DNA from: Larix kaempferi | Lineage: Eukaryota > Streptophyta > Pinopsida > Pinales > Pinaceae | Length of the DNA: 64,000 nt | NCBI GenBank assembly: GCA_027924585.1 | Contig: BSBM01000386.1 | Coordinates: 7,642,501-7,706,500 of the forward strand | Direction: 5' to 3' | In this document: piece after piece, positions 1 through 10,910 of the stretch | Position numbering within the stretch: the first letter of the stretch is position 1 | How the letters are laid out: each line of letters starts with the position of its first letter | Program-made: the position numbers and the translations under genes | Notes under the pieces: model-generated | What the model was told of the DNA's origin: nothing | Database searches by the model: none | The model's input: the letters and a program-made list of their open reading frames with translations, nothing else

Positions 1-160
1 CAATCCTGAAATTCTTGCTTATGATTAAAAAACTAAAAATCGTTAAATCCCCATTTGCCATGATTTCAGTGGCATCTTTAGTTCACCAACTATGAAAGTG
101 ATGTACCTGAACATTGAACATATGGATCATTGGTTAAAAATTGAAAGTATGAATCATTTA

Positions 161-1234
161 TATAAAATTCAAGTTTATTGTACATACAATCTACAACACA
201 CTTCCAAACAAACTTGAATTCAATTTACAAACTTGATCTTTTCAAGTATATGTAACATACATGTACTTTAAACATTAAAACATGTGTACTAAATACATGG
301 ATTAATTTTAACAATACATGTACTCTAGAGATTTAAACCAATATCCTAAAACCATTTCAAGATTGAACATTAAAATAGATATAAGATTGACTATCATTAT
401 GAAAGAAAATCATAACTTGTACATGCAAATTTAATAATACATACATTCATGAACATCATGCAAAATTATATTCTAAGCATTTACCACAAAAAAGTATGCT
501 AGATGTAATTATCCCAAAAAAAAGCTAGATCATCCAAAGAAAATACATAATATGTAAGTTCAATGTACATATATAATCCAAAAACAAAGTTTCTTTATAA
601 TCCAAAAAATAAATTTCCTGAATGTCCAAAACAACTAAAATATATGTATTAGCATACAGATATATGAAATATGGTAGTATGGGAAAACAAAAAAAATCTT
701 ATAAGATTCAAGTTTATTGTACATACAATCTACAACACACTTCCAAACAAACTTGAATTGAATTTACAAACTTGATCTTCTCAAGTATATATAACATACA
801 TGTACTTTAAACATTAAAACATGTGTACTAAATACATGGATTAATTTGAACATTACATGTACTCTAGAGCTTTAAACCGATATCCTAAAACCATTTCAAG
901 ATTGAACATTAAACTAGATATAAGATTGACTATCATTATGAAACAAAATTGTAACGTGTACACACAAATTTAATAATACATACATTCATGAACATCATGC
1001 AAAACCATATTCTAAGCATTTACCACACAAAAGTATGCTATGCAATTAGCCCCCCCAAAAATTTAGATCATCCAAAACAAATACAGAATATGTAAGTTAA
1101 ATGTACATATATAATCCAAAAATAAAGTTCCGGAATGTCCAAAAATAAAGTTCAGGAATGTCCAAAACAACTACACTATATGTATCAACATGCAAATATA
1201 TGCAATATGGTAGTATGGGAAAACAAAAAAAGAC
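161..1234. repeat. Tandem duplication, two ~539-bp AT-rich units
   Basis: Unit 1 (about 161-697) and unit 2 (about 700-1234) match almost base for base with a shift of 539. Both contain the run aagtttattgtacatacaat near the start and tagtatgggaaaacaaaaaa at the end. Differences are scattered substitutions and short indels, so the duplication is fairly recent. No coding potential is visible in either unit; the second unit runs up to the 3' end of the minus-strand gene remnant at 1256. Confidence 0.85.
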
Positions 1235-1255
1235 CAATAAAAATATTTCTCTAAA

Positions 1256-3340
1256 TCAAAGTCCACCAATATCCTCTGTTGTGGTTTTCCCTTTGTCTCG
1301 ACAAGTCCCAACCTACAACATAGATAAAAACAAATTATGAATCTCATAAATTATTTAAACAATTTTAAATTAAATTCAAAAGTTAAAATATTAAACTTAT
1401 AAAAATAAAATTGAAAAGAATAGTTCAAATATAAACAAAATTACCTCAGTCGCAATGTCCATGTCCATCAAAGAACCAATATCCTCACCACCAATGTCCA
1501 TATTTTCCCGTGTTTCCTGAAATTTAAATTTTGTTATTAAATAAAACATTGTGAAAGTAAAATAAACTAAAATTAAACAATTAACTTAAAACTAAAACAA
1601 AAAAATTGAAAACATGAGCTCACAAGAGATGGAAAATCATTAAAAAAGTTGGAACCTAAATGAACCTGCATGGATAAAACCATTTTCAATTTCAAAAGAT
1701 GTTCACATTAACAATAGGATACATATATTACTTAAAATTATAAAAAATCATACAATATATTTCAAACATAAATATAAATGTGTAAATAATAAATATACCT
1801 CTCTAAGATGCTCTTCTACATTTTCACTAGTGGAGAGTTAAAAATCATGTTCATTCAACCTTCTAGAAAACTGCAATCAATAAACATTTATGTAATGTAT
1901 TTATAACTATATATCAAAAAATACATAATGTCATAGATATAATGTAACAAAAAGTTCAATTCAAAATGAATAAAACAATTAAATAGATTGTATGTACATA
2001 AACAACAGACCTCTCCTATACTCGATGTGTCATGGGATAGGACATCCGAAGCTGTATCGTGACAAACCTTAGCGTAAGCCCTAAGATCTTCAATGCTCAT
2101 TGCATCTACCTCATCATTCATTTTGTAAACAAACTTTTGACTAATAGTGGCTCGAGCCCTCTCTCAAACCAATCCCACATCAACTCCTACAAATGCCGAC
2201 GTTAAACCTTCTGCAATAGAATCCCTTGCAGTTGTCCCAAGTTGGGATGTGGGCTCCATCTCTGATTTTAAAGACACAATCCTGGCTGGGAGAGATATAT
2301 GGGATTGAGGTTGAAGAGTTGTGGGATATATAAGAGCACATTTTAGATCATATATTCTCCCCTTTCCAACTCCATAAAATCTAGAATGAATATCGGTATA
2401 GTCTAACTTCACATTTAAAAATAATTCACATAAAAAAATCTGGTGAAATAATTAGGAACCTCATCATTCCATGGAAACCGACCATAGGATGCAAGGAACC
2501 AATCATATAATAGATGTGCAAGTTCAAGGTGCTTGAAATATTGCACTTTCAACATTTTTCGCGTTAGGCCTTCTTTGAAGTTAAACATTGAATTGGCATG
2601 TTCTTTGGTCACTCTTTCCTTCACAACAACCCACTTGTCTGGACCCATCACTTGTTCCCTTCTCCTCCGCATCAAGTCAACAAAACCATCCGTAGTTGGT
2701 CCAAGACCCTCATATACCTCAATGAATTTTTGCAATGACCGTAAAACAAACTCTAGACTTTGTTTGCTCTTTGGAGGGAGATCCAAACTAGAAAGATCAT
2801 GTTGCAACTTGTCATAGTGAGATCTACAGCTTTTAAGAGTCATTTGTTGAACACCACTTTCTATGGAAGCTCCTCAGGTAAATTAGATGGATAAGTTGTT
2901 ATGGGTGTAAAACCCACATCTAGTTCAACATATGCCCTCCTTGATCAACCTTCGTCCCTCTTTGTAGAATTACGAGCCTCTTCTGAACCCTGCTCTGCTT
3001 CAAAGAAAAAAACAGTTGTGTGTAAACATACAAAATTTTTGAACATGCACAAAATTACAATTGATACATGTATTAAAACATAAATGTTCATACCAATAGA
3101 AGGTCGAGATCGACATTCTCCCATAAAAGAGATGGGAGAATCATCTGTGCCCCTTTGGCCTAACTGGTGACCAGATGAATGTGAACTGTACAACAAGCTT
3201 GAATCCCGAGGTGAAACCAACAACCTTTGATTATCAGTCGAGACACCAATTCGTGATGACCATGATGACCTCCCCTTAGAACATGTCGTTGTACCAATAG
3301 ACCTTATACGCTTTTTCCTCAAAGACCCCTCTCTTTCCAT
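1256..3340 (-). pseudogene. Decayed six-exon plant gene, function unknown
   Basis: Read on the minus strand, the segment shows a consistent spliced gene: exons 3340-3094, 2994-2460, 2406-2011, 1870-1799, 1516-1445 and 1312-1256, ending in TGA. Most junctions are good plant sites: donor TTG/GTATG, acceptor TTTGAAGCAG, donors GAG/GTCTG, GAG/GTATA and GAG/GTAAT, acceptors TTGCAG, TTTCAG and TTGTAG. The last four exons are all in phase 0 and two are exactly 72 nt. The gap 2459-2407 is only ~53 nt, short for an intron. Exon 1 is Ser/Arg rich (starts MEREGSLRKKRIRS). Exon 2 carries the most protein-like part (LPPKSKQSLEFVLRSLQKF). The tail is rich in D, E and G. Damage: TGA at 2947-2945, TAG at 2873-2871, a frameshift before 2843, TGA at 2166-2164 and TAA at 1840-1838. 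I recognise no family; it may be a host gene or a gene of a DNA transposon. Confidence 0.6.
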
Positions 3341-3602
3341 TTGATAAAATGTCTACATTTACACAACTATCAACTCATAACATATTCAAATTTTACATGT
3401 TTTGATATTTAAACATTCCAAACATTTAACCTAATCTCCCGTAGAAAGATGTTATGTTATATAAGACAAGATAAAGATTGTGAGCAAGTGTTTTTATGAT
3501 TTCCTAAGTAAAAATACTCTGGTCAAATTAAAATAAAGGTAGGAGGTTTTATCTTTTTAAATTATCCTTTTATCTCATCTTCATATTTTCTCTTCTTTCT
3601 TC

Positions 3603-4216
3603 ATCTACCCTCCAAGATACTATCAGAATCTTCTGATTCACTAGCTACTTCAGAGGATGTGTCATCTCGTTTACGTTTATTTTTACACCTATCCTTAGAC
3701 ACTTCATTTAGTTTAAATAGTAAGGCCTCATTAAAATCATCCTAACTTCTCATTACCCTCTCATGTTTAGTTTTAAAGTGATGAAGTTTTGTTTGGAAGT
3801 CTCTCACAGTTTGTAGAATCTCATTTAAGTAACACATTGTAACACACCCCAAAATTCATAAAATTAAAAAAAAAATCTTCTTCATAAAAATATCACCCTA
3901 CTTAAGTTAGTTTACTAGGTTTGTTTGTAAAACTAGCTAGCAAGTACATTATACAATTGGTTGACCCTAAATTCACAAAAATACGTGTTGCCCCTAGATT
4001 TACAAAAAAGATAAAAGTAACCTTTAACCTTAACCCACTTAAGTTGCCCCCATTTCATGAATCAATCCTGATATCATAAACTTTTACAAAGATCCGTATG
4101 CATGTACTCTAAAATTTAACCACTAATTTCCCTATCATATATATACACACACACACACACACACTTTGACAGAGATCTGTATGCATGTACTCTAAAGTTT
4201 AACCTCTATTTCCCCT

Positions 4217-4254
<38 letters not shown>

Positions 4255-4496
4255 GAACTTATGATAAACATAAAATGGACCAATCTACATGCTTACAGTA
4301 GTATAAGTTAAAATTTATGATAAACATTATTATATAAAATAGACCTATCCGCGTGCTTCAATGATTATATATAATATAAACTTATGATAACCATTATATA
4401 TATGTAACAAAGCCAAACCACAATATTTCAACCAAGGTTGGTAACCTGCAAATGCAACTATTTAAAGATTATCTATACATACCCACGCAAGTTACA
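3603..4496 (-). mobile_element. Ty3/gypsy remnant: LTR end and start of gag
   Basis: On the minus strand a gag-like reading frame runs from ATG at 3838 to a stop near 3605, with a coiled-coil-like start (MCYLNEILQTVRDFQTK) and an acidic Ser/Glu tail (SEVASESEDSDS), broken by one TAG. It resembles the N-terminal layout of the gypsy A gag at 37594. Immediately upstream, at 3843, is an LTR end reading ttttggggtgtgttaca, close to the gypsy A LTR end (atttggggatgttaca). The primer binding site and leader expected between them are missing, so the copy is rearranged. The outer LTR boundary is uncertain; TGTAAC at 4496 is one candidate. Confidence 0.5.
4082..4250. repeat. ~84-bp duplication with (CA)n and (TA)n runs
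   Basis: Two copies of a segment containing gatc(c/t)gtatgcatgtactc and a 'tttccc(c)tatcatatatata' end lie head to tail. The first ends in a (CA)n run at about 4145-4165 and the second in a (TA)n run at about 4220-4248. Nothing coding is visible. Confidence 0.8.
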
Positions 4497-4912
4497 CTAT
4501 ACTTATCATACCACTCGACTCTTGGAAGCTATATGATAGAGGATATAGTTAAGCCAAGGAATCAACCTGTCGAGTTTCACTAAAATACCTACACAAACCT
4601 AAGAGAACACAAGAAAACATAGATCTAACATGATGATCTGTATCTAGCCTCTACAGATATCTAACATGAGTTTTTATATTCAACTCGGCTTCAATATGGT
4701 GTTGGTGCCTTCAACGAAACAGAGGCACGATCTTCTAGAGAGAGGCAAAATTTGTCATGTTTTGTCTGAGTATAACCCTCTGCAACCTGAAAACTATGAA
4801 ATCTGGTGTTTTAAAATTTGGGATGAGATCAAAAGAATAATACCAAAGTGATTAGTATAAAGTGGTTCCAACTATTATATATGTGGTGTTAGAGGTGGGA
4901 TTAACTAAGAAA

Positions 4913-5374
4913 ATAAACCCCTTTGTTCGTAAATGCCAATATCCTCCGCATGTTTTGGTTTGTATAAAATTCAATAGTATTTAATATCAACATTATATTT
5001 TATTTATAAACCCCTTTGTTCTTAAATTCCAAGATCCTACGCATGTTTTGGTTTGTAAAAAAATTAGTAGTATTTTTTTTTTTTTGTTGGAAAGTGGTAG
5101 TACCCCCTGACTAGCAGGGTTCGCCATTGGCTGAGAGACCACGAACCAAGGGCATCTAAGCTGTCAAAATCACCCAGGGATCGCACCCGGCCTAGACCGC
5201 ACCAACCAACCATTAGCATGGTTGGATTTTAGTATCTGTGGGGTTTCGAACCAACGACCTTTCCGGTTAGGGGTGTCTTAACCATCACCCGCCACTGACT
5301 GTTCTACATCTCACAGATAAATAATAATAATAAAAAAAAACAATAGTATTTAATATCAACATCATATTTTATTT
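4913..5374. repeat. Duplicated ~93-bp segment, second copy split by a SINE
   Basis: Copy 1 (4913-5005) begins ataaacccctttgttcgtaa and ends atattttattt. Copy 2 begins at 5006 with the same words, stops at about 5071 (tagtatt), and resumes at about 5341 with caatagtatttaatatcaac through 5374. The interruption is the SINE. The uninterrupted copy next door therefore shows what the site looked like before insertion. Confidence 0.75.
5073..5331 (-). mobile_element. tRNA-derived SINE with poly(A) tail
   Basis: On the minus strand the element begins near 5300 with an A-box-like stretch (gatggttaagacacc), followed about 30 nt later by a B box (ggttcgaaaccc), the two internal RNA polymerase III promoter blocks of tRNA genes and SINEs. 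A ~190-nt body follows and ends in a poly(A) run, seen on the plus strand as T at 5073-5085. Short similar sequences border it: aaaaaaattagtagtatt on the left and aaaacaatagtatt on the right, read here as a diverged target-site duplication. The exact 5' end (5300 to 5331) is unsure. A true tRNA gene is unlikely because no cloverleaf or 3' acceptor stem pairs around the boxes. Confidence 0.7.
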
Positions 5375-6640
5375 GATGGATATGGACAATAATCATGTTT
5401 GATAGATGTTAATCTTATTCTCTACTATTGTAAGCAAATGAATCTAACACTAATGATTATGTCATTGGTGATTCATTGTATTGGCCGAAATATTCTTCTT
5501 CCTTTCTAAGAATCATCGTGTATAAGAATTCAATATGTTTAGAGAATATTTTTCTTAACTCCGCCCTATGTAATTATGCAACATATTTAGGATTCCAATA
5601 TACATCTTTTTAAATTTTTAAACCTATATTCTCCTACAAAGATCACTAGGTAGCTCCCATTTGCCCCCGATTTCAATAAATGGTTGTTGGTAGGGATTTC
5701 AAAATAAGAATTAAGGATTTTTAATTCTAACCATAGATTTGGTGAGAGGAGAGGAAGAGTTAGCCAGAAATAAGGGCATTCTTAATTTGGCTATAATTTG
5801 TAGCCAAAAATCATTATTTTCCAAACTATGCAGATTGAACATTCTTTGATAAATAAAATGTTTTTTTATATAAGAACCTTCTACTTTTGTTTTCATAACT
5901 CTCATAATTAAGTGATACAATAAAAAGCCTTCTACTGTTTTTCTCATAACTCTCATAATTAAGTGATTATTGTAAAAATGCTATTGTTTCATTTATATGC
6001 TTTATTTACTTGAATCATACTATTTTTTTCGTTTATATGTATTTTTATATGTATAAATCTATTCTATAATTCACATTCATTTTTCTAATAATGTTGACAT
6101 TCCCTTAGACAATCCTTTCGAAAAACTTGATTGGAAAATGATCTCTATTTGAATAGAATATGAGTCTGTAGCAGGCAACATTAAATTGATTATTTTTAAT
6201 TTGTTTACTTGTATTAATTGGTCAAAATGCATTGACATGCGCATGAACGGTCTCAAATGCTTAAGCACCACATATTTAATGCAAAGAGATATATTGAAAG
6301 AATATTCATAGCATCTTTGTCGTATTACACTCAAGTCAATAATTTTATATGACTGCAAAACGGGTTTTTTCAAACGAAAAAAACTATACTATATTAAACC
6401 GTATATGTAAAGATGCAGAAAAATACAGAGACAAGAAAGAGTCAAGAGAACATCCAATAGGAAAATAGTCGCCTACAACGGGAATGACATAGAAAATTTC
6501 ATAACCACCAGATACAAATATAGGTCCATAAACAAATATAGGACCAAATACATAAGTATTGGGATACCACTGATCTGATGAGCATCAACTAAAACAAAAG
6601 AAGCGAAGCAATGGCCACATAGCTAAACACAACAAGTAAC
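5375..6640. other. AT-rich spacer, no gene seen
   Basis: No supported coding or RNA gene. A ~50-bp imperfect tandem repeat lies at about 5875-5965, where 'ccttctac.ttt..cataactctcataattaagtga' occurs twice. Short open frames here have no protein-like composition. Confidence 0.5.
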
Positions 6641-7130
6641 ATGCCAAAAATCGATCTCCTTTCAACAACAAAAAGTCTACCACTGATTAAAATACAAAAA
6701 ACAAAGCCTAAAAATGTCGATCTCCTGCTAACAACAAAAAGAGCTAAAATCAGAGAAGAAATGTTAAAATATAAATTACCTCGCGAAATGGAGGCTATTG
6801 GACCAAGCTCTGAAACCCACGCCCAACACTGCGAACCAAACTCTGAAATCCACGCCCAACGCTGCGAACCAAGCTCCGCACTCCATGTCCAGAAGGTGGC
6901 AGAAAACAATATGGCAGGGTGCCATGGTGGTGCAAACAAAATGGTGGGGTGGCATGGTGGAAGAATGGGGTCACAACATGGCGGAGTCGCAACTGCAGGC
7001 GGAAGAATGGGGTTGTAGAAAGGCAAGGTTGCAGCAGCAGGAGGCCCTACAGGTGGAAGAATGTTCGACGGGGTCGCAGGAACACGCGGGGTTAGGGTCA
7101 CAGTAGCAAGGCCCTACAGGCGGAGGTTCG
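6640..7130. repeat. GC-rich minisatellite-like block with an open frame on minus strand
   Basis: Composition shifts abruptly from AT-rich to GC-rich. At 6800-6890 a 33-bp unit (core cacgcccaac.ctgcgaacca) is repeated about three times. At 6900-7130 degenerate units share the core ggtggaagaatgggg. At 6645-6760 'tcgatctcct..caacaaaaag' occurs twice about 72 bp apart. Because 33 is divisible by three, several frames stay open on both strands. The longest is on the minus strand (7101-6589, Pro/Cys-rich start). A donor-like GAG/GTAATT lies at 6782-6776 and a TATA-like tataagg (minus) near 7170, so a small repeat-encoded gene cannot be excluded, but nothing matches a family I know. Confidence 0.45.
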
Positions 7131-7176
7131 GCGGAAAAATGAACGAAAACGACCATAGCCGACCTTATATGTAAAA

Positions 7177-7292
7177 AAATTATTTGGCCGAATAATTATT
7201 CAGCCGTATAATTATTCGGCTGAATCATTATTTAAATGAATATTTATTCAATTGAATAATGATTCATCTAAATAATTATTCGACCGAATAAA
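7177..7292. repeat. Long imperfect palindrome
   Basis: Arms at about 7208-7242 and 7247-7280 pair as ataattatt-4nt-tgaatcattatt against its complement, centred near 7245. Outer elements (ggccgaataattattc, attcgaccgaata) extend the symmetry. The motif ttcg.ccgaata recurs again at about 7388-7425. It could be the core of a foldback or MITE-like element. Confidence 0.6.
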
Positions 7293-9973
7293 ATTGCAAA
7301 AAAAATCACCGGACACTTTTCTCAGTTGGTAGTGCCTCGCACATAGTTCTACGTCGTTGCTAATTTTAACTGTCAACCATGAATGGTTGTTCGACTGAAC
7401 AAATTTAAGGTTATTCGACCGAATAGCTTTCACTATGCTTCTCCACCCCCCGATTCTCACGAAATAGACACCCATCTTCATGGATTCACCCATGTACATT
7501 ATAACTAAAAAGAACTAGGTGGTTGGAGGTTATAGTAGAGGTTTTTTAATCGATGCACATATTGTACAAACAAATTGGTGTATATGCAACATAAGAGCAT
7601 CAATGCATACAATTTAAATGTTATGCACTCGTGCTTTAGTAAAGTACATAAGATCATTGGTTCATGTAATTTAAATGTCATTCCCTAGTGTGTTTGTAAA
7701 CATACTTGAGCATCAGTTCATTCAATTTAATTTTATGCACTAGTTCTTTTCATTTATATAACTCCTCAATGCATGCAATATGTTTTATATCACTTGTGCT
7801 TATTATCCCTATTAAATCTACTAGTGTCGACATTTCATAGATACTCACAAGTGCTTATATTACCATATGCACTGTCGTGTCTTTTAAATTTAACGATGAT
7901 GATAATGGCCAATGGAATACCATTTTATATGTAAAACACCAATGTTGATTCTTACTTTAGCATTGTTATATCGATTTTTTTATAACAAATTGAAGCACCA
8001 ATGTGAGTGTTTCGATAAAAGCCATTGATGCATGATGTTTCACAATGTAAAAATCACTTCACTATTAACCATTATGTATGTCCCACATTGTTCAATGAGT
8101 TCATCAAAACACAATGCACCAATATCTCTATAATGCAATTAATTTGGTTTTTTATTTTAATTTTAGTTAATCATAAAAAAGTCAAATAATTCTTATAATA
8201 ATATTGATATTTAAATTTGAATTATTGCATTTGGATATAATGATTGTTTAAATGTGTTATACCACTAGATTACAAATATAATCATCCATATAAAACGTCT
8301 GTATATTTAATCAACAATCTAACATTTTACAATATTGGACAATACAATCGAATAAGAAACCCATTTTATCATATCTGAATAACGTTAGGATATTTAGACA
8401 CTTAGGAGTTGGATAAGATCAATTTGCTATAATATATCCATTAGGTAAAGTGTGTATCTTTAGTATGTATCTGCACATATGTAATCCAACGACCATGATA
8501 TGTTCTTGACATAGACTGATCCAACAGTTCATCTTCCCCTCGATCTTAAAGACCATTGATCTGTGGCTTAGCACTCAAATGGTCCATGATCTCTATTAAA
8601 ATATACATGATCTATATTTAAAGAGCATGGAGGGTCATTTGCTTCTTGATCGATTATGAGAAGCTCATTTGTAACATTATTTTTCTTTTTCATAATAATA
8701 TTTCCTCAAGTAGCTATTTGGCTACGCCAATGAACTGTTTCCCTCTTCGAAGGTTTAAACCACATAGAAACATCGATGTGCTGATCTATGATATGTTTGT
8801 GCGAGAGGATGTTGTAGGTGTTCAATCTCTTGGAAATATCCTGTGTAGTCACATAGCTGTTATGAAGTTCCACTTATGTTGGTGATCTAGATCTTGAACT
8901 AATGTTGTTGAGGCCATCAAAGGATTTCTAGTTCTGATATTTCTATGCATTTCAGGTTGTGAAAGGTGTTCCATTGCATATGGAGCATTGTTTCTAGTTG
9001 GAAACACTTTCTTTTCACTAAAAAAGGTTTCCCTTTGCCCAAGATACAACCATTTTACTTGATCCAGAGGTATACTGTTACAGTTACACTTAAAAAAAAA
9101 ATTCTCATTTTCTTTTAGGTTTAGCATGATTTTAATTTTAGTTCCAATATGTTACCTTTTATTTCTACGTATGCTCTTTGTCGTGCGCTCTGTATGAAAT
9201 CAGAAAATAAGAAACATAGTTGCAAATGTTTTCTTCATTGCATATGCTCTTTTCCATGCACTCTGTGCGAACTTGACAAACCAAAAATGGAGGAAACATA
9301 CATTTTCTGAGAACACTAACCAAGGACTAACCCCAAAATTGAGCCATTTTAGCTTTGAATTTCTTTTGTAGGCCAAAGAGGTTTTTTGCGGTAAGCATGC
9401 ACTTCGAGGAAGAAGAGTAAAAAAAACAACCCCTTCCTCCTTTCCATCTTTTACATATGTTTTAATATTAGCTCACTTGGTTAAAACATTGATTTATTAA
9501 ATAATAGCTCTTGGGTTCAAAGTCTTCTCTTTGTCACTTATTTTTCTAAAAAGATCATGTAAACTTTATTGTAAAAGTGCATTTCACTTATTTTATAAAA
9601 GTGTGTCACTTAAAAGTGTAAATTCTTTTAGTTTTTGCATGCAATATTTAAAGTAACATTATTGTAAAAGTGAACTCCACTTATTTTATAAAAGTGGGTT
9701 ACCTAAAACAACATTATTGTAAAGTGATTTTAAAATATTAAGTTTAGGAAGAGGGGGGTCCTTCTTTTGGCCAAGTGGGTCAATCTCCTACCTGCCACGT
9801 GTCCGTTTGGAGTCACCGTCAACAACTTTTCAAACAAACATAACTTTCTCATCCAGAGTTCATTTTCAGTGCCGTTTTTTTTTTAAATTGCCTATTTTTT
9901 TAGATCTTTGCATATGGGCCATTGATGTTTATTTTTTAAGCCTGCATATTACAATATGGTTGTTCCATGTGAT
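7293..9973. other. AT-rich spacer, no gene seen
   Basis: No coding family is recognisable. At 9540-9730 a degenerate repeat with the core cttattttataaaagtg occurs twice. A palindromic cacgtg (G-box type) lies at about 9796 in a short GC-richer stretch just before the copia gag remnant at 9974, possibly remains of that element's LTR or leader. Confidence 0.4.
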
Positions 9974-10460
9974 ATCCTACTTACTAATACCAACTACTTC
10001 TCTTGGAAAGCCCATATGGAGGATGTCCTAGGAAGTAGAGGACTTTACTGGATTACCATGGGAACTGAAAATGAACCCTCTAATGATGATAAGAAAATAA
10101 AATAGGATAATAAATGTAAGGAGGCTCGTGGATTAATCAGAATGCCAATTTCTATTGATTTATGATTCCACCTATCAAGAATTGATGAACCAGATACGAC
10201 TTGGGATAAATTGGAAACTGTGGTTGGTAAACATAATGAGATTCAGGGTCACCATCTTGAAAATGGGTTGTTAGATTTAAATCCAAGTGGTTTTCTTGCA
10301 TTCAAGACTATCTATCAAAATTCAAAATCCTTAGAACCTTAGTTGAAGAATGCAAATTTAAAAAGCTAGAAGAGCTTTGTATTTATGATTTTCTTTCCAA
10401 GCTTGAACTTGCCTTACCTTTGGTATGCGGATCGAAATGTAATGCTATGTTAAAATAAAA
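9974..10460 (+). pseudogene. Ty1/copia gag remnant
   Basis: The frame from 9974 gives the N-terminal copia gag signature NYFSWKAHMEDVLGSRGLYW, followed by FHLSRIDEPDTTWDKLE and the glutamine/histidine block HNEIQGHHLENGLLDL. It corresponds to the same part of the copia gags at 15217 and 55381 (NYFDWKAQMEI, NYYQWKADMEV). After about 10320 the protein continues in another frame (YLSKFKILRTLVEECKFKKLEE). There are at least two in-frame stops and one frameshift. No protease or reverse transcriptase follows, and no LTR pair is visible. Gag would have formed the virus-like particle in the cytoplasm. Confidence 0.75.
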
Positions 10461-10910
10461 TACTATGGGTAATAATGTCTATCTTAAAATTTAAAAAAAA
10501 TTAAAAAGGGAGTTAAATAATGAGGAGCAAATGTGAAAGTCAGAATTATAAATATGAAAATAGAATACATTTATGCATGAATAAATTATTAAATTATTAA
10601 ATTAAGACTTAGTGAACACCATGAACACACAAACACAAAATAGGTGGAATGGAGAAATCAAGGAAACACTAGAGAGTGAATCAAAGTGTGAATAAATCTT
10701 AATAAAAATAAAACAATATGAATTAGTGAGAAACGTAACATATGGGTGGGTGACTAATAAAACAAAAAGTAATTACTAATTCTCAATGCTATAAAGATAG
10801 GAGGTGAGCATGAAATTCACACACTAATTTTTCTTATTGATGGATGGCATGAACAATGCCAATTTTAGCTGTGATTGTTGAGAGTGTGGTCATCAATGGG
10901 AGAACAAAAT

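Noticed and set aside
5240-5305. Possible tRNA gene on the minus strand
   Set aside because: A and B boxes are present but no cloverleaf or acceptor stem pairs, and a body with poly(A) tail follows, so it was called a SINE.
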